A DNA stretch of 12,390 nucleotides from Xanthomonas translucens pv. translucens DSM 18974 (GCF_000331775.1 NZ_CAPJ01000342.1:1-12390); one strand, 5' to 3'; positions 1 through 7,011 are shown, counted from the first letter of the stretch. Numbers and translations are program-made. The notes: generated by a model from the sequence alone, not told the origin.

Positions 1-367
1 AGCCGCCGCCACCGCACTTGCCTTCGCCGCACTTGCCTTCGGCCATCGCCTTGTCGTCGTGCTTGGCTGCGGCGGCGGCCGACTTGTCCGGCTTGGCCGC
101 CGCAGCGTCCTGCGCATGCGCATGCGCCGCGCCGCTGGCCTCGGTGGCCTTGCCGGCGCCTGCGGCATTGGCAGGCGTTGACCTGGACGTGGGCTGCGCC
201 GGCAGCGTGCTCGCTGCCTTTTCGGCGCTCGGCGGCGCCGCGGCCTGTGCGCCGAGCGCATAGCCCTGGGCCAGTTCGGTCATCGCCAGTGCGGAGGCGG
301 ACAGGCCCAGGCCGCCGAGCAGGACGGCGCCGGCGAGGGCGGTGGACGGACGCGACGGGATGGACAT
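1..367 (-). CDS. HvfA-like EGKCG-motif precursor peptide, 3' end outside the window
   Basis: Partial gene: 122 codons are visible before the left edge and no stop is reached. The ATG at 367 has a GGAG Shine-Dalgarno (plus-strand 375-378) seven bases upstream. Residues 1-28 form a Sec signal peptide (Arg6, hydrophobic LAGAVLLGGLGL, then ASALA). The mature start MTELAQGYALG (29-39) matches the M-T-x-L-xx-GY segment I associate with HvfA-type peptides. Residues 40-107 are a low-complexity Ala/Lys/Asp linker with three His (82, 84, 103). Residues 110-119 are two tandem EGKCG motifs (Cys113, Cys118) followed by Gly. In the HvfA family, MNIO (DUF692) enzymes modify such cysteines and the product is linked to copper handling in the envelope. 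That function is inferred from motif and architecture. The modification genes would be expected just left of the window. A plain Cys-rich exported peptide is the alternative. Confidence 0.8.
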   Translation of the reverse strand, partial: MSIPSRPSTALAGAVLLGGLGLSASALAMTELAQGYALGAQAAAPPSAEKAASTLPAQPTSRSTPANAAGAGKATEASGAAHAHAQDAAAAKPDKSAAAAAKHDDKAMAEGKCGEGKCGGGG

Positions 368-415
368 GCGGACTCTCCAGGCAGGCGGGACAGGGCGCCG
401 GCGTCGCCACGCCGA

Positions 416-450
416 CCGTGTTCGCCAAGCGTACCCGCTGGCGAACACGG
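416..450. promoter_or_regulatory. Perfect 12-bp inverted repeat upstream of the EGKCG peptide gene
   Basis: The arms at 416-427 (ccgtgttcgcca) and 439-450 (tggcgaacacgg) are perfect reverse complements around an 11-base centre. The element sits 49-83 bases upstream of the ATG of the minus-strand peptide gene. It has no T-run, so it is not an evident intrinsic terminator. It could be an operator or a 5' leader hairpin of the peptide gene. A dispersed repeat is also possible. No regulator is identified. Confidence 0.5.
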
Positions 451-479
451 CCGCATGCGGCGCTACGCCGTCGTCTACG

Positions 480-503
480 AAAAGGCCCCGCCGAAGCGGG
501 GCC
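480..503 (-). terminator. Intrinsic terminator of the pst-phoU transcript
   Basis: Read on the minus strand, an 8-bp perfect GC stem (GGCCCCGC/GCGGGGCC; plus-strand arms 484-491 and 496-503) closes a UUCG tetraloop and is followed by TTTT (480-483). It lies 77 bases past the phoU stop and before the start of the next minus-strand gene. It should end the phosphate operon and insulate the EGKCG peptide gene. The U-run is short but the tetraloop stem is strong. Confidence 0.85.
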
Positions 504-514
504 AGCTGTGCGTC

Positions 515-546
515 GCGGTCGATGGGGGTGGCCACGGATCGACCGC
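515..546. repeat. 9-bp inverted repeat between phoU and its terminator
   Basis: gcggtcgat (515-523) and atcgaccgc (538-546) are perfect reverse complements around a 14-base loop. It is in the phoU 3' untranslated region, before the terminator. It may be a 3'-end stabilising hairpin. There is no T-run on either side. Confidence 0.4.
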
Positions 547-580
547 ATCCATCACGTGTCCATGCCGCGTGAGGCGGCGC

Positions 581-1291
581 TCAGATACCGGAGGTGGTGC
601 TGGTCTCGTCGCGTTTGTCGCGCGGCGGCAGCGGCTGGTCGCCGTGCACCAGGAACCACACGTTCTCGGCGATGTTGGTGGCGTGGTCGCCGATCCGTTC
701 CAGGTTCTTGGCCATGAACAGCAGGTGCGTGCACGGGGTGATGTTGCGCGGGTCTTCCATCATGTAGGTCAGCAGTTCGCGGAACAGCGCGGTGTACTGC
801 GCGTCCAGCAGCGCATCGCTCTGGCGTACCCGCAGCGCGGCGTCGGCGTCGTTGCTGCGGTAGGCGATCAGCGCTTCGCGCACCTGCTGCGCGGCCAGCT
901 TGCCGAGCTGGCGCAGGCCCAGCGTCTGCGGCATCGGCGGCGAGGTGTTCAGCGCGATCGAGCGCTTGGCCACGTTCGCGGCGTAGTCGCCGATGCGCTC
1001 GATGTCGGCCGGGATGCGCAGGCCGGCGAGGATCTCGCGCAGGTCGCGGGCCATCGGTCCGCGCAGCGCCAGCCGCATCACGTCGCTGCTGATCGAATGC
1101 TCCAGCGCGTCGATCGCTTCGTCGTTGACGACGATACGCAGCGCGGCGTTGTCGTCGCGGCGCTCGACCACGTCCAGTGCCGCTTCCAGCTGCGCCACCG
1201 CGGTCTCGCCCATGCGCACGATCTCGGCGACAAGGCGCTGCTGTTCTTCGTCGTAGCTCTTCACGATGTGCTCGTTCGGCTGGGTGTTCAT
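581..1291 (-). CDS. phoU: PhoU, phosphate-signalling regulator of the Pst/PhoR system
   Basis: The product is 236 aa, close to the usual PhoU length (about 240). It has two repeated three-helix PhoU domains. Each carries the conserved acidic metal-binding helix: DIERIGDYAANV near residues 96-107, and NLERIGDHATNIAE near 196-209. PhoU is a cytoplasmic protein that links PstB transport activity to the PhoR sensor kinase and restrains Pho induction when phosphate is plentiful. The start chosen is MNTQPNEH, because it gives family length. The open frame continues further upstream, but that part overlaps pstB in another frame and has no PhoU character. An AAGG about 11 bases upstream is a weak Shine-Dalgarno. 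The gene follows pstB after 71 bases and is last in the operon, as is usual. Confidence 0.97.
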   Translation of the reverse strand: MNTQPNEHIVKSYDEEQQRLVAEIVRMGETAVAQLEAALDVVERRDDNAALRIVVNDEAIDALEHSISSDVMRLALRGPMARDLREILAGLRIPADIERIGDYAANVAKRSIALNTSPPMPQTLGLRQLGKLAAQQVREALIAYRSNDADAALRVRQSDALLDAQYTALFRELLTYMMEDPRNITPCTHLLFMAKNLERIGDHATNIAENVWFLVHGDQPLPPRDKRDETSTTSGI

Positions 1292-1362
1292 GTCGTAAGT
1301 ACCTTGGATTCGTGAGTGTCGCCGCAGCCGTCCTGGCGGTGCGGGACTGGCATCGGAGCGTC

Positions 1363-2202
1363 TCAGCCGAAGCGACCCGTGATGTAGTCTTCGGTCTGCT
1401 GCTTGCTGGGCTGCGAGAAGATGATCTCGGTGCGGTCGTGTTCGATCAGGTCGCCCAGGTACATGAAGGCGGTGTAGTCGGACACGCGCGCGGCTTGCTG
1501 CATGTTGTGGGTGACGATGACGATGGTGTAGTCGGTCTTCAACTCTTCGACCAACTGCTCGATGCGGCTGGTGGAGATCGGGTCCAGCGCCGAGGTCGGC
1601 TCGTCGAGCAGCAGCACGTCCGGGCGCAGGGCCACCGCGCGGGCGATGCACAGGCGCTGCTGCTGGCCGCCGGACAGGCCCAGCGCGCTCTGCCCGAGCT
1701 TGTCCTTGACCTCGTCCCACAGCGCGCCCTGGCGCAGCGCCTGCTCGACGCGGTTGGTCATGTCCGCCTTGGACAGCTTCTCGTGGTGGCGGATGCCGTA
1801 GGCGACGTTCTCGAAGATGGTCATCGGGAACGGCACCGGCTTCTGGAACACCATGCCGACCTTGCTGCGCAGGCGGTTCATCGGGTACTTCGGCGACAGG
1901 ATGTTCTCGCCGTCCAGCAGCACCTCGCCGCGCGCCTCCAGCTTCGGATACAGCGCATAGATGCGGTTGAAGATGCGCAGCAGGGTCGACTTGCCGCAGC
2001 CGGATGGGCCGATCAACGCGGTGACGCGCTTTTCCGGCACCTCGATGTTGATGCCCTTCAGCGCGTGGTACTTGTCGTAGTAGAAGTCCAGGCCGCGTGC
2101 GGCCACCTTGACCGGCGACGGCGCCAGCGCGGTGTGTCCGGCAGGCATGGCGATGCGGTGCATCGGTGCGGTGTTGTGCTGATCGTTCATGGCCGGTTCC
2201 AT
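1363..2202 (-). CDS. pstB: PstB, phosphate ABC transporter ATPase
   Basis: 279 aa from the first ATG. All ABC ATPase motifs are present: Walker [10 protein letters not shown] (65-73), Q-loop Gln120 in VFQKP, signature LSGGQQQR (176-183), Walker B VLLLDE with catalytic Glu201, D-loop SALD (204-207) and H-loop His232. The context [18 protein letters not shown] is diagnostic of PstB. The protein hydrolyses ATP at the inner membrane to drive phosphate import through PstCA. The start is uncertain: ATG at 2202 is 7 bases after pstA but has no good Shine-Dalgarno, whereas the in-frame ATG at 2190 (MNDQHNT) follows a GGAA about 10 bases upstream and may be the true start, giving 275 aa. The first 30 or so residues before the nucleotide-binding domain are a variable extension. 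Confidence 0.97.
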   Translation of the reverse strand: MEPAMNDQHNTAPMHRIAMPAGHTALAPSPVKVAARGLDFYYDKYHALKGINIEVPEKRVTALIGPSGCGKSTLLRIFNRIYALYPKLEARGEVLLDGENILSPKYPMNRLRSKVGMVFQKPVPFPMTIFENVAYGIRHHEKLSKADMTNRVEQALRQGALWDEVKDKLGQSALGLSGGQQQRLCIARAVALRPDVLLLDEPTSALDPISTSRIEQLVEELKTDYTIVIVTHNMQQAARVSDYTAFMYLGDLIEHDRTEIIFSQPSKQQTEDYITGRFG

Positions 2203-2209
2203 AGGGGAC

Positions 2210-3076
2210 TCAATCGTTGGAAGTCTTGTAGCGGCGCAGCAGGCCGCGCGCGCCGAGGCTGACCAGCAGCACGAACACGGTGAGTACCAGCGCGCCGGAC
2301 CAGGCCAGCTGCTGCCAGCTCGGGTAGGGGCTGCCGGCGAAGGAGTTCATCACCACCGGCACGCTCGCCATCGGCTGCATCACGTTGTTGTTCCAGTACT
2401 GGTTGCCGAATGCGGTGAACAGCAGCGGCGCGGTCTCGCCGCTGATCCGCGCCAGCGCCAGCAGCACGCCGGTGACGATGCCGGCCGAGGCGCTGCGGTA
2501 CAGCACCTGCACCGTCACCTTCCACTGCGGAATGCCCAGCGACAGCGCCGCTTCGCGCATCTGCGACGGCACCAGGCGCAGCATTTCGTCGGTGGTGCGC
2601 ACCACCACCGGCAGCACGATGAAGGCCAGCGACAGCGCGCCGGCCATCGCCGAGAAGCGCCCGCCGGTCTGCATCACGTACAACGTGTACACGAACAGGC
2701 CGAGCACGATCGACGGCGCCGACAGCAGGATGTCGTTGACGAAGCGCACCACCTGGCCGGTCTTGCGCGCGTTGCCGTATTCGGCCAGCCAGGTGCCGGC
2801 GGCCACGCCCAGCGGGGTGCCGATCAGCAGCGCCAGGCCGCACATCACCGCGCTGCCGAAGAACGCGTTGGCCAGGCCGCCTTCTTCGCCCGGCGGCGGG
2901 GTCATGCGGGTGAACAGGTCGATGTTGATGCCGGCGATGCCCTTGGACAGCAGGGTCCACAGGATCCAGCCCAGGAACGCCAGCCCGAACAGCGCGGTGA
3001 GGCAGGACAGCAGCAGCGCGAACACGTTGACCACGCGGCGGCGGTTGTACAGGCGGTCGGCGATGTCGGCGGCCAT
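2210..3076 (-). CDS. pstA: PstA, phosphate ABC transporter permease
   Basis: 288 aa, close to E. coli PstA (296 aa). An N-terminal membrane segment (about 16-43) is followed by a periplasmic loop and the five-helix permease core. The EAA coupling loop [13 protein letters not shown] (175-187), which docks on PstB, is followed by [16 protein letters not shown] (210-225), typical of PstA. With PstC it forms the inner-membrane phosphate channel. The ATG at 3076 overlaps the pstC stop by one base (TGATG), which implies translational coupling and fixes the start; the upstream reading in this frame belongs to the pstC shadow. Gene order pstC-pstA-pstB is the standard one. Confidence 0.97.
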   Translation of the reverse strand: MAADIADRLYNRRRVVNVFALLLSCLTALFGLAFLGWILWTLLSKGIAGINIDLFTRMTPPPGEEGGLANAFFGSAVMCGLALLIGTPLGVAAGTWLAEYGNARKTGQVVRFVNDILLSAPSIVLGLFVYTLYVMQTGGRFSAMAGALSLAFIVLPVVVRTTDEMLRLVPSQMREAALSLGIPQWKVTVQVLYRSASAGIVTGVLLALARISGETAPLLFTAFGNQYWNNNVMQPMASVPVVMNSFAGSPYPSWQQLAWSGALVLTVFVLLVSLGARGLLRRYKTSND

Positions 3077-4050
3077 CAGTTGCCCTCCCGGCGCGACAGT
3101 TGCTGCAGCATCAGGCGGGCGATCGCCAGCACCACGAAGGTCACGATGAACAGCACGAAGCCCAGCAGCAGCAGCGCCGAGCGGTAGGTCTCGGTGGCCT
3201 CGCCGAAGTCGTTGGCGATCAGCGCGGCGATGGTGGTACCCGGTTCCAGCAGCGACGGCGACAGCCGCACCGTGTTGCCGACCACGAACGCCACCGCCAT
3301 GGTCTCGCCGAGCGCGCGGCCCAGGCCCAGGAAGATGCCGCCGATCACCGCCGAACGGGTGTAGGGCAGCACGATGTCCCAGCTCACTTCCCACTTGGTC
3401 GAACCCAGCGCGTAGGCCGATTCCTTCAGCCGCGTCGGCACGGTCAGGAACACTTCGCGCATCACCGAGGAGATGAACGGGATCACCATGATCGCGAGCA
3501 CGAAGCCGGCGGTGAGCAAGCCGATGCCCAGCGGCGGTCCCTGGAACATCGGCCCGATCACCGGCAACGTGCCGATGTGGTCGTTGAGCCACGGGGTGCC
3601 GTATTCGGTCATCACCGGCACCAGCACGAACAGGCCCCACATGCCGTAGATGATCGACGGGATGCCGGCCAGCAGCTCGATGGCGGTGCCGATCGGGCCG
3701 CGCAGCCAGCGCGGCGACACTTCGGTGAGGAAGAACGCGATGCCGTAGCTCACCGGGACCGCGATCAGCATCGCGATCATGGCGGTGACCAGGGTGCCGT
3801 AGATCGGCGCCAGCGCACCGTACTTGTTCTCGACCGGGTTCCATTCGCTGGAGTAGAAGAAGCTCAGGCCCTGCATCTGCAAGGCATGGCGGCCGCCCCA
3901 CAGCATCGACAGCGCCGCGCTGGCCAGGGCGACGAGAACCAAGACGACGGTGGCGGTGAGCGTCCAGCGGAACAGACGGTCGGCACGGGCGTCGCGCAGG
4001 TCGCGTCCGCCGGGCGCCGATATCGCTTCGGGAATGACAGTGGCGTTCAT
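3076..4050 (-). CDS. pstC: PstC, phosphate ABC transporter permease
   Basis: 324 aa, against 319 in E. coli. A cytoplasmic N-terminal tail (1-28) precedes a first membrane helix (29-50). Then come the PstC-type periplasmic segment SFFYSSEWNPVENKYGALAP (63-82) and the permease core with ELLAGIPSIIYGMWGL (125-140). The EAA loop is ESAYALGSTKWEVSWDIVLP (210-229), and GRALGETMAV (244-253) is conserved. It pairs with PstA as the membrane channel for phosphate. MNATVIPE (ATG at 4050) gives family length, but its Shine-Dalgarno is poor. The 241-base gap from pstS1 holds several stem-loops, so expression may depend on read-through from the pstS1 promoter. The stop overlaps the pstA start. Confidence 0.97.
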   Translation of the reverse strand: MNATVIPEAISAPGGRDLRDARADRLFRWTLTATVVLVLVALASAALSMLWGGRHALQMQGLSFFYSSEWNPVENKYGALAPIYGTLVTAMIAMLIAVPVSYGIAFFLTEVSPRWLRGPIGTAIELLAGIPSIIYGMWGLFVLVPVMTEYGTPWLNDHIGTLPVIGPMFQGPPLGIGLLTAGFVLAIMVIPFISSVMREVFLTVPTRLKESAYALGSTKWEVSWDIVLPYTRSAVIGGIFLGLGRALGETMAVAFVVGNTVRLSPSLLEPGTTIAALIANDFGEATETYRSALLLLGFVLFIVTFVVLAIARLMLQQLSRREGN

Positions 4051-4138
4051 GGGCTCGGTGTGTGCCGGAACGCGCGCTGGCGCGCGTCCGGTCGTTGCCG
4101 CGGCGGGAGTGGCCGCACGCGGTGGGTGGCTGCGTCGC

Positions 4139-4281
4139 TCCCGCGCAAGCGGGAACCCGAAAGTCCGGAATACGTGGTGCCGATCTGGCGCCCGCTGCCG
4201 ACTGCAGCGGCGCCGGGCGCGATTCACCTGCGCGGCGCGTACCGCGTCCGCGCGCCTGCTTCCGCCAGCGAGGGCGGAAGC
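4139..4281. repeat. Three stem-loops in the pstS1-pstC spacer
   Basis: The 241-base spacer has three hairpins. First, 4258-4266 with 4273-4281 is a perfect 9-bp stem (gcttccgcc/ggcggaagc) starting 11 bases past the pstS1 stop. Second, 4187-4198 with 4204-4214 is an 11-bp stem with a one-base bulge and a 5-base loop. Third, 4139-4144 with 4149-4154 (tcccgc-gcaa-gcggga) resembles a dispersed xanthomonad repeat. None is followed by a T-run on the minus strand, so none looks like a full intrinsic terminator. They probably stabilise the pstS1 mRNA end or cause partial attenuation, giving more PstS than permease. That role is inferred. Confidence 0.6.
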
Positions 4282-4291
4282 GCGCTTGCGC

Positions 4292-5392
4292 TTACTTGAA
4301 CTCTTTGGCCCAGTACGCTTCGATCTGCTGCACCAGTTCCGGCGGCAGCGGCACGTAGTGCAGTTCGTTGGCCTGCGGCTGGCCCTTCTCGAACGCCCAC
4401 TTGAAGAACGCCAGGGTCGCCTTGCTGCGCGCCGCATCCTTCGGCTGCTTGTGCATCAGCATGAAGTTGGTGGCGGTGATCGGCCACGCCTGCGCGCCGC
4501 TGGCGTTGGTGATGACCAAATTGAAGTCCTTGGCGTTGGCCCAGTCGGCCGACGCGGCGGCCGCGGCGAAGCTGTCGGCGTTGGGCTGCACCCAGTTGCC
4601 GGCCGCATTCTGCATCGAGGCGTACGGCATCTTGTTCTGCAGCGCGTAGGCCAGTTCGACGTAGCCGATCGAGCCCTTGATCTGCTGCACGTACGAGGCC
4701 ACGCCTTCGTTGCCCTTGCCGCCGACGCCGCCCGGCCACTGCACCGAGGTGCCTTCGCCGACCTTGCTCTTCCACTCCTGGCTGACCTTGGACAGGTAGT
4801 TGGTGAAGTTGAAGCTGGTGCCCGAGCCGTCGGAGCGGTGCACCAGGTTGATCTTGGTGCTGGGCAGGGTGGTACCGGGGTTCAGCGCGACGATCGCCGG
4901 ATCGTTCCAGGTAGTGACCTTGCCGAGGAAGATGTCGGCCAGCACCGCGCCGGTGAGCTTCAGCTTGCCCGCTTCCATGCCGTCCAGGTTGACCACCGGC
5001 ACAACCCCCCCAATCGCCGAGGGGAACTGGCCGAGGCCGGCGGCGGCCAGCTCGGCGCTGTCCAGCGGCTTGTCGGAGGAACCGAAATCGACCGTGCCGG
5101 CCTTGATCTGGGCGATGCCGCCGCCGGAGCCGATCGACTGGTAGTTGATCTTGTTGCCGGTGGCGGTGTGGTAATCGGCCGACCACTTGGACACCAGCGG
5201 ATAGATGAAGGACGCGCCGGCGCCGGAGATTTCCGCGGCGGTCTTGGCGCCGTCGGCCGCAGCGGCCGCGGGTGCACCACCTGCCGCATCGGCGGTACCC
5301 TGCGCCTTGTCGCCATTGCCCGGCTGGCAGGCAGTGACGGCGAAGGCGAGGGCCAGGGACAGAACGGCAAAGCGTGCCGGCTGCAGTTTCAT
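4292..5392 (-). CDS. pstS: PstS1, phosphate-binding lipoprotein of the Pst transporter
   Basis: 366 aa. The N-terminus has a lipoprotein signal with lipobox VTAC and Cys22 as the lipidated residue. The +2 residue is Gln, so outer-membrane sorting is possible under the E. coli rule. An Ala-rich linker (about 23-55) leads to the PstS fold. Phosphate-site motifs are GAGASFIYP (57-65), SIGSGGGIAQ (86-95), VDFGSSD with its Asp pair (101-107), and HRSDGSGTSFNF (185-196), corresponding to the Arg/Ser/Gly/Thr phosphate loop. It delivers periplasmic phosphate to PstCA. The ATG at 5392 has a GGAG (5400-5403) seven bases upstream. A Pho box lies about 65 bases upstream. It is a close paralogue of the upstream pstS2, but lipidated and with the added linker. 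Confidence 0.96.
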   Translation of the reverse strand: MKLQPARFAVLSLALAFAVTACQPGNGDKAQGTADAAGGAPAAAAADGAKTAAEISGAGASFIYPLVSKWSADYHTATGNKINYQSIGSGGGIAQIKAGTVDFGSSDKPLDSAELAAAGLGQFPSAIGGVVPVVNLDGMEAGKLKLTGAVLADIFLGKVTTWNDPAIVALNPGTTLPSTKINLVHRSDGSGTSFNFTNYLSKVSQEWKSKVGEGTSVQWPGGVGGKGNEGVASYVQQIKGSIGYVELAYALQNKMPYASMQNAAGNWVQPNADSFAAAAASADWANAKDFNLVITNASGAQAWPITATNFMLMHKQPKDAARSKATLAFFKWAFEKGQPQANELHYVPLPPELVQQIEAYWAKEFK

Positions 5393-5441
5393 GGGGTCAC
5401 TCCGTAGCGAAGAGGGCCGGAAGCTCCGGCGGATGCTCGCT

Positions 5442-5475
5442 ATGAAATGATGTTTTTGTTACAGCCTCATGACGC
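5442..5475 (-). promoter_or_regulatory. Pho box and -10 of the pstS1-pstCAB-phoU operon
   Basis: On the minus strand, GCGTCAT-GAGG-CTGTAAC (5475-5458) has two 7-bp half-sites spaced by 4 bases. Each matches 5 of 7 positions of the PhoB half-site CTGTCAT. Ten bases downstream is TTTCAT (5447-5442), a 4/6 match to the -10 hexamer, the spacing expected when the Pho box replaces the -35. The position just upstream of pstS1 fits PhoB activation. This is read by eye against the E. coli consensus. Confidence 0.65.
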
Positions 5476-5520
5476 AGCTGCCCGTGCGTGAAATTGATCA
5501 AGGAAAACAGCAGCTTCGCT

Positions 5521-5791
5521 CCCCTCTCCCGTCGGGAGAGGGGCGGGGGTGAGGGGACGGGCGCAGCCTCGTGCGAATCGGCCGAATCGCTGCGCTGGTG
5601 CTCGCCTCCTGGGTATCTGGGCAGCTCTTGTGCGTCTGCGACTTCCGGCACCGCGTCGCGCTCCTGCATGTCCTGCGGTATCAGGTTCCTACGTCCTCAC
5701 CAGGACACCGCTTCCCTCCTTTCCTCATCCGCCCTGCGTGCACCTTCGCCCGGAAAGGGGGCCATGGTCCCGATGGGAGAAGGGGACCATG
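5521..5791. repeat. Dispersed GAGAGGGG-type repeats in the pstS1-pstS2 spacer
   Basis: The 479-base gap between the two pstS genes holds no convincing gene. At 5521-5543 is a perfect 10-bp inverted repeat (cccctctccc-gtc-gggagagggg), followed by gcgggggtgagggg. About 170 bases on, 5711-5791 carries a degenerate copy in the opposite orientation (ctttcctcatccgccct ... gggagaagggg). It includes its own 9-bp hairpin, catggtccc (5763-5771) with gggaccatg (5783-5791). Such sequences recur between genes in Xanthomonadaceae and give PPPLSRRERG-like peptides when mistranslated. The rest of the gap is the pstS1 promoter at one end and the pstS2 terminator at the other. Confidence 0.65.
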
Positions 5792-5807
5792 TTGGTGGAG
5801 AAGGAAT

Positions 5808-5837
5808 AAAAAACGCGGACCCCGTGAGGGGGCCGCG
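5808..5837 (-). terminator. Intrinsic terminator downstream of pstS2
   Basis: On the minus strand a 10-bp stem with one mismatch (plus-strand arms 5814-5823, cgcggacccc, and 5828-5837, gggggccgcg) with a 4-base loop is followed directly by six T (5808-5813). It lies 34 bases past the pstS2 stop. It should end the pstS2 message before the pstS1 promoter, making pstS1-pstCAB-phoU a separate transcription unit. Confidence 0.9.
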
Positions 5838-5846
5838 TCGGGTAAC

Positions 5847-5873
5847 GATCGGCGGAGAGAGAGAACGCCGATC
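5847..5873. repeat. 8-bp hairpin overlapping the pstS2 stop codon
   Basis: gatcggcg (5847-5854) and cgccgatc (5866-5873) are perfect reverse complements with an 11-base purine-rich loop. The right arm includes two bases of the pstS2 TGA. It lies just before the terminator and may protect the message end. No T-run is attached. Confidence 0.5.
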
Positions 5874-6891
5874 AATACTTCAGGTTGGCGCTCCAGTAAG
5901 CGTCGATCTGCTTGACCAGCGCGTCCGGCAGCGGCACGTAGTCCAGCTGCTTGGCCTGGGCGTCGCCGTTGGCGTAGACCCACTTGAAGAAGTCCTTGGT
6001 GGCCTTGGCGCTGGCCGGGTTCTTCGGCTGCTTGTGGACCAGGATGAAGTTGGTCGCGGTGATCGGCCACGAGGCCTCGCCCGGGGCGTTGGTCATCACC
6101 AGGTAGAAGTCCTTGGCGTTGGCCCAGTCGGCGCTGGCGGCCGCGGCGGCGAAGCTCTCGTCGCTGGGCTGCACGAACTTGCCGGCGGCGTTCTTCATCG
6201 CGGTGTAGGCCATCTTGTTCTGCAGCGCATACGACAGCTCGACGTAGCCGATGCCGCCCTTGATCTGCTTGACGTAGGCGGCAACGCCTTCGTTGCCCTT
6301 GCCGCCGATGCCGACCGGCCACTGCACCGCGGTGCCTTCGCCGACCTTGCTCTTCCAGTCCGGGTTGACCTTGGACAGGTAGTTGGTGAAGTTGAAGCTG
6401 GTGCCCGAGCCGTCGGAGCGGTGCACCACGGTGATCTTGGCGTCGGGCAGCTTCGCGCCCGGGTTCAGGGCGACGATCGCCGGGTCGTTCCAGGTCTTGA
6501 CCTTGCCCAGGAAGATGTCGGCCAGGGTCTTGCCGTCGAGCTTCAGCGCGCCCGGGGCGATGCCCTGCACATTGACCACCGGCACTACGCCGCCAATCAC
6601 CGACGGGAACTGGGCCAGGCCGGACGCGGCCAGCTCGTCCGGCTTGAGCGGCGCATCGGACGAACCGAAGTCGACCGTGGCGGCCTTGATCTGGGCGATG
6701 CCGCCGCCGGAACCGATCGACTGGTAGTTGACCTTCTTGCCGGTGGCGGTGTTGTAGTCGGCCGACCACTTGGACATGACCGGATAGATGAACGAGGCAC
6801 CCGCGCCGGTGACATCGGCGGCATTGGCGGCAAACACGAACGAGGCGACGACGGCGGCAGCCGCGACGCGGGATTTGAGCGAGAGGATCAC
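5872..6891 (-). CDS. pstS: PstS2, soluble periplasmic phosphate-binding protein
   Basis: 339 aa from a GTG start at 6891. This start is chosen because AGGAG sits eight bases upstream and because MILSLKSRVAAAAVVASF...ANA then forms a standard signal peptide cleaved near residue 24. In-frame ATGs further upstream would add an unlikely N-terminus that overlaps the promoter. There is no lipobox Cys, so the protein should be free in the periplasm. Phosphate-site motifs are GAGASFIYP (29-37), SIGSGGGIAQ (58-67), VDFGSSD (73-79) and HRSDGSGTSFNF (157-168). It is very similar to PstS1, including long identical stretches at DNA level. It may feed the same PstCAB complex, buffer phosphate, or have different affinity or sensing use. 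It has its own Pho boxes and terminator. An equivalent second binding protein in the X. citri pst region has been called PhoX, as I recall. Confidence 0.94.
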   Translation of the reverse strand: MILSLKSRVAAAAVVASFVFAANAADVTGAGASFIYPVMSKWSADYNTATGKKVNYQSIGSGGGIAQIKAATVDFGSSDAPLKPDELAASGLAQFPSVIGGVVPVVNVQGIAPGALKLDGKTLADIFLGKVKTWNDPAIVALNPGAKLPDAKITVVHRSDGSGTSFNFTNYLSKVNPDWKSKVGEGTAVQWPVGIGGKGNEGVAAYVKQIKGGIGYVELSYALQNKMAYTAMKNAAGKFVQPSDESFAAAAASADWANAKDFYLVMTNAPGEASWPITATNFILVHKQPKNPASAKATKDFFKWVYANGDAQAKQLDYVPLPDALVKQIDAYWSANLKY

Positions 6892-6941
6892 GGAGGAAGC
6901 TCCTGAAGGGGGGTATGCGGGGCACCGCATGCGGTCATTAC

Positions 6942-6992
6942 ATAACCGTTCGATGACGATGCCGGGGCTGGTACATGACGGAAACATGACGC
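6942..6992 (-). promoter_or_regulatory. Tandem Pho boxes upstream of pstS2
   Basis: On the minus strand the first box is GCGTCAT-GTTT-CCGTCAT (6992-6975), with 5/7 and 6/7 matches to CTGTCAT. The second is TCGTCAT-CGAA-CGGTTAT (6959-6942), with 5/7 in each half. The start of the second box is exactly 22 bases (two 11-bp pitches) after the last half-site of the first, so all half-sites share one helical phase. A TATGTAAT stretch overlaps the end of the second box and could hold the -10. A 12-bp palindrome (accgcatgcggt, 6924-6935) lies in the probable leader. PhoB binding is inferred. Confidence 0.7.
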
Positions 6993-7011
6993 TGCGATGG
7001 AGCATGGCGCC

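Noticed and set aside
1292..1720. Upstream extension of the phoU frame to 379 aa
   Set aside because: The added part overlaps pstB in another frame, is Arg/Ala-rich and does not resemble PhoU. The 236-aa form has family length.
2189..5407. Long plus-strand open frames opposite pstA, pstC and pstS1
   Set aside because: Gln/His/Arg-rich antisense shadows of genes with clear family matches on the minus strand.
5397..5669. 90-aa minus-strand open frame containing PPPLSRRERG
   Set aside because: It is a translation of the dispersed GAGAGGGG repeat and overlaps the pstS1 promoter and Pho box. Composition is not protein-like.
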